Source: an uncultured Pelagibacteraceae bacterium (GTDB taxonomy: Bacteria > Pseudomonadota > Alphaproteobacteria > Pelagibacterales > Pelagibacteraceae). From it: a stretch of 64,000 bases of DNA. Location of the stretch: positions 1 through 64,000 of the forward strand of contig CACKYY010000004.1 of assembly GCA_902604525.1 (NCBI GenBank), written 5' to 3'. Below, in pieces: positions 28,890-36,779 of this stretch (its first letter is position 1; each line of letters begins with the position of its first letter). The notes beneath the pieces are model-generated. The model was not told the origin of the DNA. It saw only the letters and a program-made list of their open reading frames with translations, and did no database searches. Position numbers and translations under genes: made by a program.

Positions 28890-30144
28890 AGAACAAAGAC
28901 TAAAGAAAAGACATAATGCAGAAAAAAGATTTAGGTTTTATGGTCTAGCATCAATTTTTTTCGCTTTGTTATTTGTTTTGATTTTAGTGCATAACATTTT
29001 TTCTAAAGGTAGTTCTGCATTTATGAAAACAGCAATAAATGTTGAGGTTTTCTATGATAAAGATCTTCTTGAATTGGAACCTGGGGCATCCGAAGAAGAA
29101 ATATTAGAGGCTGACTTTTTTGATATTACGATAGAAAGTTTGCTAAAGGTATATCCAGCAAAAAACATGGATGAAGAAGATGCGCTTATAGAACTTTTTA
29201 CAACTGATGCTGAAATTGAAATAAAAAAAGCTTTTTTAAATAATAAAAATTTAATCGGTAAAAAAATTAATTTAGAAATCACGGCCTCAGATGATATTGA
29301 TCAATTACATAAGGGGAATTATCCAAGAGATTTACCTGAAGACAGGAGAAGAATTTCCAATTTCCAGTTAGAAATTTACGATGTCTTAGTAGAAAATAAA
29401 ACAATCACTAAAAATTTTAATAATTACTTTTTTAAAAATGGAGACTCAAGAGATCCAGAAATAGCTGGTATAGGTGGTGCTCTTGTAGGTTCTTTTTATA
29501 GTATTTTAATTTGTTTATTATTGGCATTCCCAGTAGCAGTATTAGCTTCGATCTACCTGGAGGAATTTGCACCTAAAAATAAAATAACTGATTTCATAGA
29601 AATAAATATTAATAACTTGGCCGCTGTACCTTCAATTGTTTATGGTTTATTGGCTCTTCAAATACTTCTAGCTACAATTCAATTACCAAGATCTACTCCT
29701 CTGGTAGCTGGTATCACTTTGGCGCTTATGACTTTACCTAGAATAATAATTCCTTGTAGGGCTTCTTTGAAGGCGGTACCGCCATCAATAAGAGAAGGTG
29801 CGTTAGCAGTAGGTGCATCAAAATTTCAATCTGTATTTCATCATGTAGTTCCTTTAGCTTTACCTGGTACTTTGTCAGGAACTATTATTGGATTAGCACA
29901 AGCATTAGGAGAAACAGCTCCATTAATTTTGATAGGAATGGTAGCTTTTGTTGTTGATATTCCATCAACACCAATTGATCCTTCTTCATCTTTACCCGTA
30001 CAAGTCTATTTATGGTCAGAGTCTGCTGAGAGAGGGTTTGTTGAAAAAACATCAGCCACTATTATGATGTTATTAAGTTTTTTGATTGTAATGAATTTTT
30101 TAGCAGTATACTTAAGACAAAAATTTGAGAAAAGATGGAACTAA
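28882..30144 (+). CDS. pstA: Phosphate ABC transporter permease PstA
   Basis: Second phosphate permease subunit. The ATG at 28882 (420 residues) overlaps the pstC stop by 8 bases and is preceded by GAGAAAAG, so I prefer it to an upstream in-frame TTG at 28846. The N-terminal third is an extracytoplasmic, acidic extension after one helix (about 20-40). The permease core (from about 200) contains '[34 protein letters not shown]', '[16 protein letters not shown]' and '[28 protein letters not shown]'. It pairs with PstC and overlaps pstB. Confidence 0.94.
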   Translation: MTKEQRLKKRHNAEKRFRFYGLASIFFALLFVLILVHNIFSKGSSAFMKTAINVEVFYDKDLLELEPGASEEEILEADFFDITIESLLKVYPAKNMDEEDALIELFTTDAEIEIKKAFLNNKNLIGKKINLEITASDDIDQLHKGNYPRDLPEDRRRISNFQLEIYDVLVENKTITKNFNNYFFKNGDSRDPEIAGIGGALVGSFYSILICLLLAFPVAVLASIYLEEFAPKNKITDFIEININNLAAVPSIVYGLLALQILLATIQLPRSTPLVAGITLALMTLPRIIIPCRASLKAVPPSIREGALAVGASKFQSVFHHVVPLALPGTLSGTIIGLAQALGETAPLILIGMVAFVVDIPSTPIDPSSSLPVQVYLWSESAERGFVEKTSATIMMLLSFLIVMNFLAVYLRQKFEKRWN

Positions 30145-30905
30145 TGAATAATGTAAAAATAAAATCTAAAAATCTAAATGTCTATTATGGAGAAAAACAA
30201 GCTTTGTTTGATGTGAATTTAGATTTAAACGAAAAAGAAGTTACTGCTTTAATTGGGCCATCAGGATGTGGAAAATCTACCTTTATTAGATGTATAAACA
30301 GAATGAATGATGTAATCGATATTTGTAAAGTATCTGGAAACATTGAAATAGATGGTGTTGAAATCAACGATAAAAATTTAGATGTAGTATCTTTAAGAGA
30401 AAGAGTAGGAATGGTTTTTCAAAAACCAAATCCATTTCCAAAAAGCATATATGATAATATTTCTTATGGTCCAAAAATTCATGGAAAAGGTGAAACTAAA
30501 AGTGAATTAGATGAAATCGTAGAAAATAGTTTAAAAAAAGCTGCATTGTGGGAAGAAGTTAAAGATAGACTCGATGAACCTGGAACTGGTCTTTCTGGTG
30601 GTCAACAACAACGTCTTTGTATTGCTAGAGCAATTTCTGTTAATCCTGAAGTTATATTAATGGACGAACCTTGTTCTGCTCTAGATCCTATTGCAACGGC
30701 AAAAATTGAAGAATTAATTGATGAACTAAAAAAAACTTACACTATTGTAATTGTGACGCATTCAATGGCACAGGCAGTTAGAGTTTCGCAGAAAACAGGG
30801 TTTTTTCACCTTGGTAAATTAATCGAAGTAGGCAAAACAGAGAAAATTTTTAAAAATCCTGACAATAAAATGACACAAGACTATATTACAGGTAGATTTG
30901 GATAA
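30144..30905 (+). CDS. pstB: Phosphate ABC transporter ATP-binding protein PstB
   Basis: ATPase of the Pst system, 253 residues from the ATG at 30144, which shares a base with the pstA stop; an in-frame ATG at 30135 would add three residues. Motifs: Walker A 'GPSGCGKST', Q loop '[11 protein letters not shown]', signature '[15 protein letters not shown]', Walker B '[13 protein letters not shown]' and switch His in '[13 protein letters not shown]'. 'QKPNPFP' and 'PCSALDP' are PstB-specific. It works with PhoU and PhoR in signalling phosphate sufficiency. Confidence 0.96.
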   Translation: MNNVKIKSKNLNVYYGEKQALFDVNLDLNEKEVTALIGPSGCGKSTFIRCINRMNDVIDICKVSGNIEIDGVEINDKNLDVVSLRERVGMVFQKPNPFPKSIYDNISYGPKIHGKGETKSELDEIVENSLKKAALWEEVKDRLDEPGTGLSGGQQQRLCIARAISVNPEVILMDEPCSALDPIATAKIEELIDELKKTYTIVIVTHSMAQAVRVSQKTGFFHLGKLIEVGKTEKIFKNPDNKMTQDYITGRFG

Positions 30906-30908
30906 ATT

Positions 30909-31601
30909 ATGAGCAATGAACACACAGTAAAATCTTATGAAGAAGAATTAAGGTACTTAATAGACTCTGTCATAAAAATGGGAAGTTTAACAGAGTCTCA
31001 ATTAGTTGATTCAATGGATGCGGTAATTAAAGTTGATAAAGATTCAATTGATAAAATTATTAAAAGTGATGATGAAATAAATAAATTTAGATCTAAAATT
31101 GATACTCAAATAATGACATTGTTGGTAAAGAGAGCGCCAATGGCAATTGATTTAAGAGAAACAATTAGCTCATTAAAAATATCTCAAGATTTAGAAAGAA
31201 TTGGAGATTTATCTAAAAGTAATGCAAAAAAAGTCAAACCCCTTCCATTAGATTTACCTGAGGAACTTTTAGGTAATTTAAAAAGACTAGGTGATTTAGT
31301 TATAAAGCAGTTAAATGATGTACTCGATAGTTATGTTAACAAAAATTATGATAAAGCAAAAGAAGTGTGGGAAAAAGACGAACAAGTAGATGACCTTACT
31401 TATATTGCTATGGAAAGTGTAATTGATTTTCTCTCTAAAGATAAAAAGAATTTAGACTTTTCAACACATTTGATTTTTGCAACAAAAAATCTTGAAAGAG
31501 CAGGTGATCATATAACAAATATTGCCGAGTCAATATGTTTTTTAATTAAAGGTGAATATTTAAAAGGAAGCAGACCTAAAGGAAAAGTTATTCAGCAATA
31601 A
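30909..31601 (+). CDS. phoU: Phosphate transport regulator PhoU
   Basis: A 230-residue all-helical protein with two repeated PhoU bundles (about 15-110 and 120-215). 'LVKRAPMAIDLRETISSLKISQDLERIGDLSKSNAK' in the first half and 'HLIFATKNLERAGDHITNIAESICF' in the second carry the characteristic E/D-x-x-R-x-x-D metal-binding motifs. PhoU links the Pst transporter to PhoR and dampens Pho activation when phosphate is plentiful. It lies 3 bases after pstB and one base before phoB. Confidence 0.96.
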   Translation: MSNEHTVKSYEEELRYLIDSVIKMGSLTESQLVDSMDAVIKVDKDSIDKIIKSDDEINKFRSKIDTQIMTLLVKRAPMAIDLRETISSLKISQDLERIGDLSKSNAKKVKPLPLDLPEELLGNLKRLGDLVIKQLNDVLDSYVNKNYDKAKEVWEKDEQVDDLTYIAMESVIDFLSKDKKNLDFSTHLIFATKNLERAGDHITNIAESICFLIKGEYLKGSRPKGKVIQQ

Positions 31602-31602
31602 A

Positions 31603-32283
31603 ATGAATGGCAAAATATTTATTATTGAGGACGAACCTTCAATAATTCAATTAGTTCAACATAATCTAGAAAAAAATGGTTTTATAGTTTCATCATCAGT
31701 AAATGGCAATGATGGCTTAAAAGAATTAAAAAAATTTCAGCCAGATTTACTTTTATTAGATTGGATGCTGCCTGATCTCTCCGGTATTGAAATTTGTAAA
31801 AATATTAGAAAAGACAATAGTATCAAAAATTTACCTGTAATTATGTTAACCGCTAAAGGCGAAGAGGAAGATAAAATAAAAGGTTTAGATAGCGGTGTTG
31901 ATGATTATTTAACTAAACCATTTAGTTTTAATGAGCTTATGGCTAGAATTAAAGCTGTTTTAAGAAGATCTAACCCTAACACTGTATCTGATAATTTAGA
32001 GTTTGAAGATTTAGTTTTAGATAGGATTGAAAAAAGAGTTTACAGAGATAAAAAAGAAATACAACTTGGACCTACGGAATTTAGGTTACTAGAATTTTTT
32101 TTGGTAAATCCAAAGAGAGTTTATTCTAGAGATCAGATTTTAGAAAATGTTTGGCCCAATAATATAAATGTTGAAAGCAGAACTATTGATGTTCATATCA
32201 GAAGATTAAGAAAATCAATTAATATCCAAAATAAAAAAGAACTTATTAGAACTGTAAGATCCTCTGGTTATTCACTAATTTAA
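31603..32283 (+). CDS. phoB: Phosphate regulon response regulator PhoB
   Basis: OmpR-family regulator of 226 residues. Receiver domain (about 1-120): acidic pocket E9, D10, phospho-acceptor D53 in 'LLLDWMLPDLSG' and Lys in 'LTKPF'. Winged-helix DNA-binding domain (about 130-226) with 'LGPTEFRLLEFFLVNPKRVYSRDQILENVWP' and 'SRTIDVHIRRLRKSI'. The 'DWMLP' receiver motif and this genomic position identify PhoB. It presumably binds the GTAAC direct repeats upstream of pstS and pstC. It ends convergently with a minus-strand gene 8 bases away. Confidence 0.95.
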   Translation: MNGKIFIIEDEPSIIQLVQHNLEKNGFIVSSSVNGNDGLKELKKFQPDLLLLDWMLPDLSGIEICKNIRKDNSIKNLPVIMLTAKGEEEDKIKGLDSGVDDYLTKPFSFNELMARIKAVLRRSNPNTVSDNLEFEDLVLDRIEKRVYRDKKEIQLGPTEFRLLEFFLVNPKRVYSRDQILENVWPNNINVESRTIDVHIRRLRKSINIQNKKELIRTVRSSGYSLI

Positions 32284-32291
32284 GAAAATCT

Positions 32292-32513
32292 TTAAAATAT
32301 AATTTTATAAACTCCAATTACAAACAATGGTATTTGTAATCCAAAGTTGGTTAAAATAGCTTTATCTTTTGATATAAATCCTGCGATAGTCCAACCGATA
32401 ACTCCCAAACCATGAAAGTAAATATTGATAGGGTAGATATTTAAATTAGTTAACAATATTCCTGTTAAAACAAGAGCTGTACTAATCCATTTTAGATATT
32501 TTTTTATAAACAT
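32292..32513 (-). CDS. Small membrane protein of unknown function
   Basis: A 73-residue hydrophobic protein with three predicted helices: about 8-24 ('ISTALVLTGILLTNL'), 30-47 ('IYFHGLGVIGWTIAGFI') and 55-72 ('LTNFGLQIPLFVIGVYKII'). Small proteins with this pattern occur in SAR11 genomes, but I do not recognise a family with a known role. It is the last gene of a minus-strand group (znuA, isomerase, DUF3147-like, this gene) and faces phoB tail to tail. Coding status is supported by an uninterrupted, membrane-like reading frame with typical spacing. Confidence 0.65.
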   Translation of the reverse strand: MFIKKYLKWISTALVLTGILLTNLNIYPINIYFHGLGVIGWTIAGFISKDKAILTNFGLQIPLFVIGVYKIIF

Positions 32514-32571
32514 AATTATCCTTTCTTAGTGTTTATGACTTTTATGTTAAAGATTTGTTAAAATTACTCTT

Positions 32572-32910
32572 TTAAATGAAATTTACTATGTACTTATGTA
32601 TAAAATAGCCAACTACCAACAACAATAGGCCAGAAGCGTAAATTATTGCAAAATTCATATTTAGAGATTTTGCAAAAAAGAATGGTAAGAAAAACAAATA
32701 GCTAGCAGGCACTGCTATAAAAATACTTTTTGTAAACATGATTGTCTTCTCTGTATCATTGTGCTCATAGTACGAGAATAGGATTGCAATCAAGGATACC
32801 AAAGGTAAGGCTATAATAAATCCAGCTAGTTTTGGATTTTGACCAGCTAACCAGCTTGCAAAAGCAATTATAATACCTGCACCAACAACTTTTAATAAAA
32901 AGAATAACAT
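32572..32910 (-). CDS. DUF3147-like small membrane protein
   Basis: A 112-residue integral membrane protein with four hydrophobic helices: about 2-20, 29-47, 60-80 and 86-107. The pattern 'KLAGFIIALPLVSLIAILFSYYEHNDTEKTIMFTKSIFIAVPASYLFFLPF' resembles DUF3147 proteins, which have no assigned function. The family call is from memory of the motif 'ALPLVSLLA...DTEK'. It lies beside a relict znuA terminus on its upstream side (32928-33005). A zinc or metal role cannot be concluded from position alone. Confidence 0.7.
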   Translation of the reverse strand: MLFFLLKVVGAGIIIAFASWLAGQNPKLAGFIIALPLVSLIAILFSYYEHNDTEKTIMFTKSIFIAVPASYLFFLPFFFAKSLNMNFAIIYASGLLLLVVGYFIHKYIVNFI

Positions 32911-32927
32911 TAATAATCCTTACTCCA

Positions 32928-33005
32928 TTTAATATAGAAATATGAAATAATATTAGCAACCTTTAAATGGAGCTGTGATATTTTTAATTAAAGTAAAATA
33001 AAAAT
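32928..33005 (-). repeat. Direct repeat copy 1: relict duplicate of the znuA 3' end
   Basis: This 78-base segment aligns without gaps to 33703-33780, which covers the last codons of znuA, its stop and 25 bases beyond. I count 67 of 78 identical positions by eye, including an exact 19-base block (32951-32969 with 33726-33744). The offset is 775 bases. It brackets the isomerase gene together with copy 2. Confidence 0.85.
32953..33003 (-). pseudogene. Remnant of a second znuA C terminus
   Basis: Read on the minus strand in the frame of znuA, this segment encodes FYFTLIKNITAPFKGC followed by a stop, against LYFSLIKNMSASFKGC at the end of the intact ZnuA. Several differences are amino-acid conserving. 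No start codon or upstream ZnuA sequence is attached; the homology ends before the isomerase stop at 33028. It is best read as a fragment left by duplication or recombination. Confidence 0.7.
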
Positions 33006-33027
33006 ATATGAAATTTGCAATTTTAAA

Positions 33028-33621
33028 TTACTTTTTTAATACATCTTCAAGATAATCTAATCTATCTTGACCCCAAAAAATCTCATTATTTAAGACATAA
33101 GAAGGAGATCCAAATACGTCGTTATCAACTGCATCTTTTGAATTCTTTTGATACTCCAAGTTTACATCATCAGTTAAAGCTAAATTCTTCGTTTCTTCAA
33201 AATTTAAATTTAATTTTTCACAAATTTCCTGAAGTATAGTGTGATCTGAAATATCTTTATCCATCGACCACAAATATTTTAAACATTCATTTCCAAAATG
33301 AAGTTTATTTCCCATTTTATTTGAGGCTATTAAAAATTTTGCTGCTAAATGTGGGTCTTTTGGTGGAAAAAACTTTGGCTGTTTAATAATTGGTAAACCT
33401 AATTTACTTGAAATTCTCCCCATTTCTAAAAGTCTGTACTTTTGTCTAGTAGGGTGTCTTTTGGGAACTGGCAATCCTCCAGTATTTGGAAAAATTTCAC
33501 CAACTAAATCAAGCGGTTTTTCTATAACCTCTAAATTATATTTGCTTACTATTTTTGTAAATCTATCAGCCCCCAGATAGGCAAAGGGAGACAAGATACT
33601 AAAATAATATTCAATTTTCAT
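33028..33621 (-). CDS. 2-hydroxychromene-2-carboxylate isomerase-like protein (DsbA/GST-kappa fold)
   Basis: A 197-residue protein of the DsbA-like superfamily related to NahD and kappa-class glutathione transferases. It begins 'YYFSILSPFAYLGADRF', where the S11-P12 pair corresponds to the catalytic Ser of the isomerase, and has 'DVFGSPSYVLNNEIFWGQDRLDYLEDVL' near the C terminus, the typical cis-Pro end. NahD acts in naphthalene breakdown, but no such pathway is present, so the true substrate is unknown. It is bracketed by two copies of the znuA 3' end, suggesting it was inserted here. Confidence 0.85.
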   Translation of the reverse strand: MKIEYYFSILSPFAYLGADRFTKIVSKYNLEVIEKPLDLVGEIFPNTGGLPVPKRHPTRQKYRLLEMGRISSKLGLPIIKQPKFFPPKDPHLAAKFLIASNKMGNKLHFGNECLKYLWSMDKDISDHTILQEICEKLNLNFEETKNLALTDDVNLEYQKNSKDAVDNDVFGSPSYVLNNEIFWGQDRLDYLEDVLKK

Positions 33622-33702
33622 TTGTCTAGAGTTACTTTTTTTGCAGGCCTAAAAATATTAAATTATATTTATCTTATTGCTTTAATTAATATTCCTAAAG
33701 TG

Positions 33703-33780
33703 TTTAATATAGAAATATAGAGTAGTATTAGCAACCTTTAAATGATGCTGACATATTTTTAATCAAAGAAAAATACAAAT
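33703..33780 (-). repeat. Direct repeat copy 2: intact znuA 3' end and flank
   Basis: Covers the final 51 coding bases of znuA including the stop (33728-33730) plus 25 bases downstream. It is homologous to 32928-33005 over its full length. Similarity stops abruptly at both ends. Because the match extends beyond the stop codon, it is a DNA-level duplication rather than protein convergence. Confidence 0.85.
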
Positions 33781-34744
33781 CTTTACCTGGATTTAATGTT
33801 GCTCCTAACGGATCAACTACACCAGTTTTTATATTCATATCTTTTGCAACTGCTTTAATAATATCAGGATTAAACTGTGGTTCTGAAAATACACACGCAA
33901 CTTTATCGTGTTCGATTACTTCTCTAATTTCTGCTAATTGTTCAGCTCCAGGCATTACATCTGTATTAACTGTAAACGCACCCAATATATTTACACCAAA
34001 TCTTTTTTCAAAATATTGATATGCATCATGAAAGACTATAGAAGCAACACTATTACTTAATTCAGATGAAACATCTTTAGTAAGTTTATCAATTTCTTTG
34101 TAACCTTTACTTAAATTTTCTCTATAAATTTTCTCATTTTTAGGATCATTTTCAATTAAGTGCTTAGACATTTCAAATAAAATTACCTTTGCATTAATTG
34201 GATCTAACCAAATGTGTGGATCAAATTCACCATGTGCATGTCCTTCATGATCGTCATGTCCATCATGATCATCGTGATCATCATGGCCATCTTTTTTAGC
34301 ATGAGAGTCGTGGTCGTGATCATCGTGATCTTCTTTTTTACCGTGATCATCATGTCCATGATCATCGTGATCATCAAAAATATTTCTTTCTCTAAACTTT
34401 AAAATTTGAAGTCCCTTAACTTGCATTAATTCAATTTTTTCAGCTTTCTTAGCAATTGATCCTAATGGTTTTTCTAGGAAGTTTTCTAAATCTTCTCCAA
34501 CCCAAAAAATTAAATCAGCATTTTGTAACATCTTTGCATGAGATGGTTTCATTGCAAATCCGTGTGGTGAAGCATATCCATCTACGATTAAGTCAGGTTT
34601 AGCCACTCCGTTCATAAGGTAACTAGCTAACGAATGTATTGGTTTAATTGAGGCAACTACTTTAATATCAGCATTGGCTGGTAGAAAAAAAGTAATTAAA
34701 GATAAAATTGATATGATTATTGGAAGTTTTTTTAGGTTTTTCAT
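33728..34744 (-). CDS. znuA: Zinc ABC transporter, periplasmic zinc-binding protein ZnuA
   Basis: Periplasmic receptor of 338 residues for high-affinity zinc uptake. The signal peptide ends near 'ANA-DI'. Metal-ligand regions are visible: H61 in 'ASPHGFAM', H177 in 'DPHIWLDP' and H239 in 'VFHDAYQY'. Between them (about 124-172) is a long His/Asp-rich loop with many DDH/DHD units, the hallmark of ZnuA and distinct from manganese receptors. The loop is encoded by repetitive GATCAT-like DNA (about 34240-34380) that could vary in length. It is divergent from znuC across 71 bases with two Zur-like palindromes. Confidence 0.95.
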   Translation of the reverse strand: MKNLKKLPIIISILSLITFFLPANADIKVVASIKPIHSLASYLMNGVAKPDLIVDGYASPHGFAMKPSHAKMLQNADLIFWVGEDLENFLEKPLGSIAKKAEKIELMQVKGLQILKFRERNIFDDHDDHGHDDHGKKEDHDDHDHDSHAKKDGHDDHDDHDGHDDHEGHAHGEFDPHIWLDPINAKVILFEMSKHLIENDPKNEKIYRENLSKGYKEIDKLTKDVSSELSNSVASIVFHDAYQYFEKRFGVNILGAFTVNTDVMPGAEQLAEIREVIEHDKVACVFSEPQFNPDIIKAVAKDMNIKTGVVDPLGATLNPGKDLYFSLIKNMSASFKGC

Positions 34745-34761
34745 AAATATAGTATTAATTG

Positions 34762-34798
34762 ATTGTTATAATATAACATTATGTAATAATATAACATT
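34762..34798. promoter_or_regulatory. Tandem Zur-box palindromes between znuA and znuC
   Basis: Core 1, GTTATAATATAAC (34765-34777), is a perfect 13-base palindrome about its central A and matches the known Zur consensus core GTTATANTATAAC, with TGTTATA...TATAACA flanks. Core 2, GTAATAATATAAC (34783-34795), differs at one half-site position. The cores are 18 bases apart in the divergent znuA/znuC gap, so one site cluster can repress both transcripts when zinc is sufficient. The local zur gene (36381-36779) is the obvious regulator. Confidence 0.85.
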
Positions 34799-34815
34799 TA
34801 TAAGTCAAGGGTTAA

Positions 34816-35562
34816 ATGAATTCTAATAATAATATTTTAGTTAAATTAAATAATGCTGGTTTTCGCCAAAGCGAAAAATGGTTAGTGGAAGGTGTTTCTC
34901 TTACGGTTGAAAAGGGTAAAATTGTAACTCTCATTGGTCCAAATGGTTCTGGTAAAAGTACCACTGCTAAAATTGCTTTAGGAATTTATAAAAATATTGA
35001 GGGCAGTGTTGAAAAATATACAACCAAAGTTGGTTATGTTCCTCAAAAAATTTCAATTGATTGGACTTTACCCATAAGAGTTTATGATTTTATGCTTTTG
35101 ACAGAAACTATCGAAGATAGTGCTATTGATGAAGCATTATCATTAACAGGCGTAATTCATCTTAAAAATAAAAATTTAGGTAGTTTATCTGGTGGAGAAT
35201 TTCAAAGAGTTTTAATTGCAAGAGCAATTTCTAAAAAACCAGAATTATTAGTTTTAGATGAACCAGTACAGGGAGTTGATTATACAGGTGAGATTGCTTT
35301 GTATGAATTAATTAAAAAAATATCTGATACTTTAAATTGTGGAATATTATTAATCTCTCATGATCTGCATATGGTAATGACAGCAACAGATCACGTAGTT
35401 TGTTTAAATGGTCATGTTTGTTGTTCAGGCTCACCAATAGATGTAGCAAAAAATAACGAATACAAAGCTTTGTTCGGTGAAAAAGCTTCTCAAATTTTAA
35501 CAACATACGAGCACAAACACGATCATGTTCATTCTGATGAAGGGGAAATAAAGAAAAATTAA
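34816..35562 (+). CDS. znuC: Zinc ABC transporter ATP-binding protein ZnuC
   Basis: A 248-residue ATPase of the zinc uptake system. Walker A 'GPNGSGKSTTAK', signature 'LSGGEFQRVLIARAI', Walker B 'LLVLDEPVQGVDYTGE' and switch His 'LLISHDLHMVM' are intact; 'LDEPVQGVD' is typical of ZnuC. The C terminus is His-rich ('YEHKHDHVHSDEG'), which may bind metal. It starts the znuC-znuB-zur-dehydrogenase operon, divergent from znuA, and the next gene begins directly after its stop. Confidence 0.95.
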   Translation: MNSNNNILVKLNNAGFRQSEKWLVEGVSLTVEKGKIVTLIGPNGSGKSTTAKIALGIYKNIEGSVEKYTTKVGYVPQKISIDWTLPIRVYDFMLLTETIEDSAIDEALSLTGVIHLKNKNLGSLSGGEFQRVLIARAISKKPELLVLDEPVQGVDYTGEIALYELIKKISDTLNCGILLISHDLHMVMTATDHVVCLNGHVCCSGSPIDVAKNNEYKALFGEKASQILTTYEHKHDHVHSDEGEIKKN

Positions 35563-36366
35563 ATGTTTGATGATTTTTTTATAAGAGCACTAGTTGCAGG
35601 TATTGGAATTGCATTTGTAACTGGTCCACTTGGATGTTTTGTTGTGTGGAGAAGATTGTCTTATTTTGGAGATACCCTTGCTCATTCAGCTTTGCTTGGT
35701 GTTACAATGGCTTATACATTTGATTTAAACATAGCTATTTCTGTATTTTTAATTTCATCAGTTATTGCACTAATATTAATTCAGCTTCAGAAAAAAACTA
35801 ATCTTCCTGGGGATGCATTGTTGGGGCTTTTAGCTCATTCATCATTGGCTGTTGGATTAGTAGTTATTGGTTTTCTAACATTTATAAGATTTGATATTAT
35901 GGGTTTATTATTTGGTGACATATTAGCGGTAACCACCGATGATTTATTTGTGATTTGGACAGGGGGAGCTTTAATTTTAATAGTACTTAAATTAATTTGG
36001 AAACCTTTACTTGCATCAACTGTTAACTATGAATTAGCTGAGGCAGAGGGATTAAACCCCGATAGAGCAAAAGCTATTTTTACAATATTAATGGCAGCGG
36101 TCATTGCTATTTCTATCAAAATGGTCGGATTATTATTGATTACAGGAATGTTAATTATCCCTGCTGCAATGGCTAGAAATATCTCTGATAGTCCTCAGAA
36201 AATGGTTCTATTCTCGATAATTGGTGGCTTATTATCAGTTATCTTAGGACTATACTCTTCATTAGAATTTAATACATCTTCTGGACCTTCAATTATTGCA
36301 GCGGCGTTGATATTGTTCATATTATCTTTGTTTAAAATTAAACAATCGATTAAATTAAAAAACTAA
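35563..36366 (+). CDS. znuB: Zinc ABC transporter permease ZnuB
   Basis: Inner-membrane permease of 267 residues, ABC-3 family, with about eight hydrophobic helices. It has the family motif 'GCFVVWRRLSYFGDTLAHSALLGV' near residues 24-47 and 'VNYELAEAEGLNPDRAKAIFTILMAAVIAISIKMVGLLLITGMLIIPAAMAR', which includes the ATPase-contacting loop. It lies immediately after znuC with no gap and completes the ZnuABC transporter. Confidence 0.95.
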   Translation: MFDDFFIRALVAGIGIAFVTGPLGCFVVWRRLSYFGDTLAHSALLGVTMAYTFDLNIAISVFLISSVIALILIQLQKKTNLPGDALLGLLAHSSLAVGLVVIGFLTFIRFDIMGLLFGDILAVTTDDLFVIWTGGALILIVLKLIWKPLLASTVNYELAEAEGLNPDRAKAIFTILMAAVIAISIKMVGLLLITGMLIIPAAMARNISDSPQKMVLFSIIGGLLSVILGLYSSLEFNTSSGPSIIAAALILFILSLFKIKQSIKLKN

Positions 36367-36380
36367 GTGGAAATTTAAAA

Positions 36381-36779
36381 ATGGAAAAACAACACAATCT
36401 TTCAAAAAACCAAAAAATTATTTTTGATTTAATTGATAAATCTCCTGAGCCGTTAAAAGCATATTCAATTCTTTTTAATGTACAGAAAAAAGGTATCAAT
36501 GCACCTCTTCAAGTTTATAGAGCATTAGATAAATTAGTTGAAATAGGTAAAATCCACAAAATTGAAAGTAGAAATGCTTTCATCGCATGTCAGAATTCTA
36601 GTTGTCAAATTTCTAAGGCTACAGCATTTTCAATATGTGAAAGCTGTGAAAAAGTTTCTGAAATAAGTAATACTAAACTGTCAAAATATTTATCAAACTT
36701 TGCTGATGAAGCGGGGATGAAATACAGTAAATATAATTTAGAATTTTTTGGTTTATGTAAGAAATGTAAATCAAAATAA
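36381..36779 (+). CDS. zur: Zinc uptake regulator Zur (Fur family)
   Basis: A 132-residue Fur-family repressor. The N-terminal winged helix (about 5-75) contains 'PLKAYSILFNVQKKGINAPLQVYRALDKLVEIGKIHKIESRNAFIAC'. The dimerisation half has two CxxC pairs, 'CESCEKV' and 'GLCKKCKS', that hold a structural zinc. The lack of the His-rich Fur motif and its place directly after znuCB identify it as Zur. It probably binds the palindromes at 34762-34798, creating a zinc feedback loop that includes its own gene. Confidence 0.93.
   Translation: MEKQHNLSKNQKIIFDLIDKSPEPLKAYSILFNVQKKGINAPLQVYRALDKLVEIGKIHKIESRNAFIACQNSSCQISKATAFSICESCEKVSEISNTKLSKYLSNFADEAGMKYSKYNLEFFGLCKKCKSK

Noticed and set aside
34240-34380. 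CRISPR-like or satellite repeats
   Set aside because: The repeated GATCAT/GTGATC units are codons of the His/Asp-rich ZnuA loop; there is no repeat-spacer structure anywhere in the window.
34214-34402. Open frame on the plus strand opposite the His-rich part of znuA
   Set aside because: It is an antisense shadow of the repetitive GATCAT-like codons; composition is Met/Ile/Val only and it has no ribosome site.
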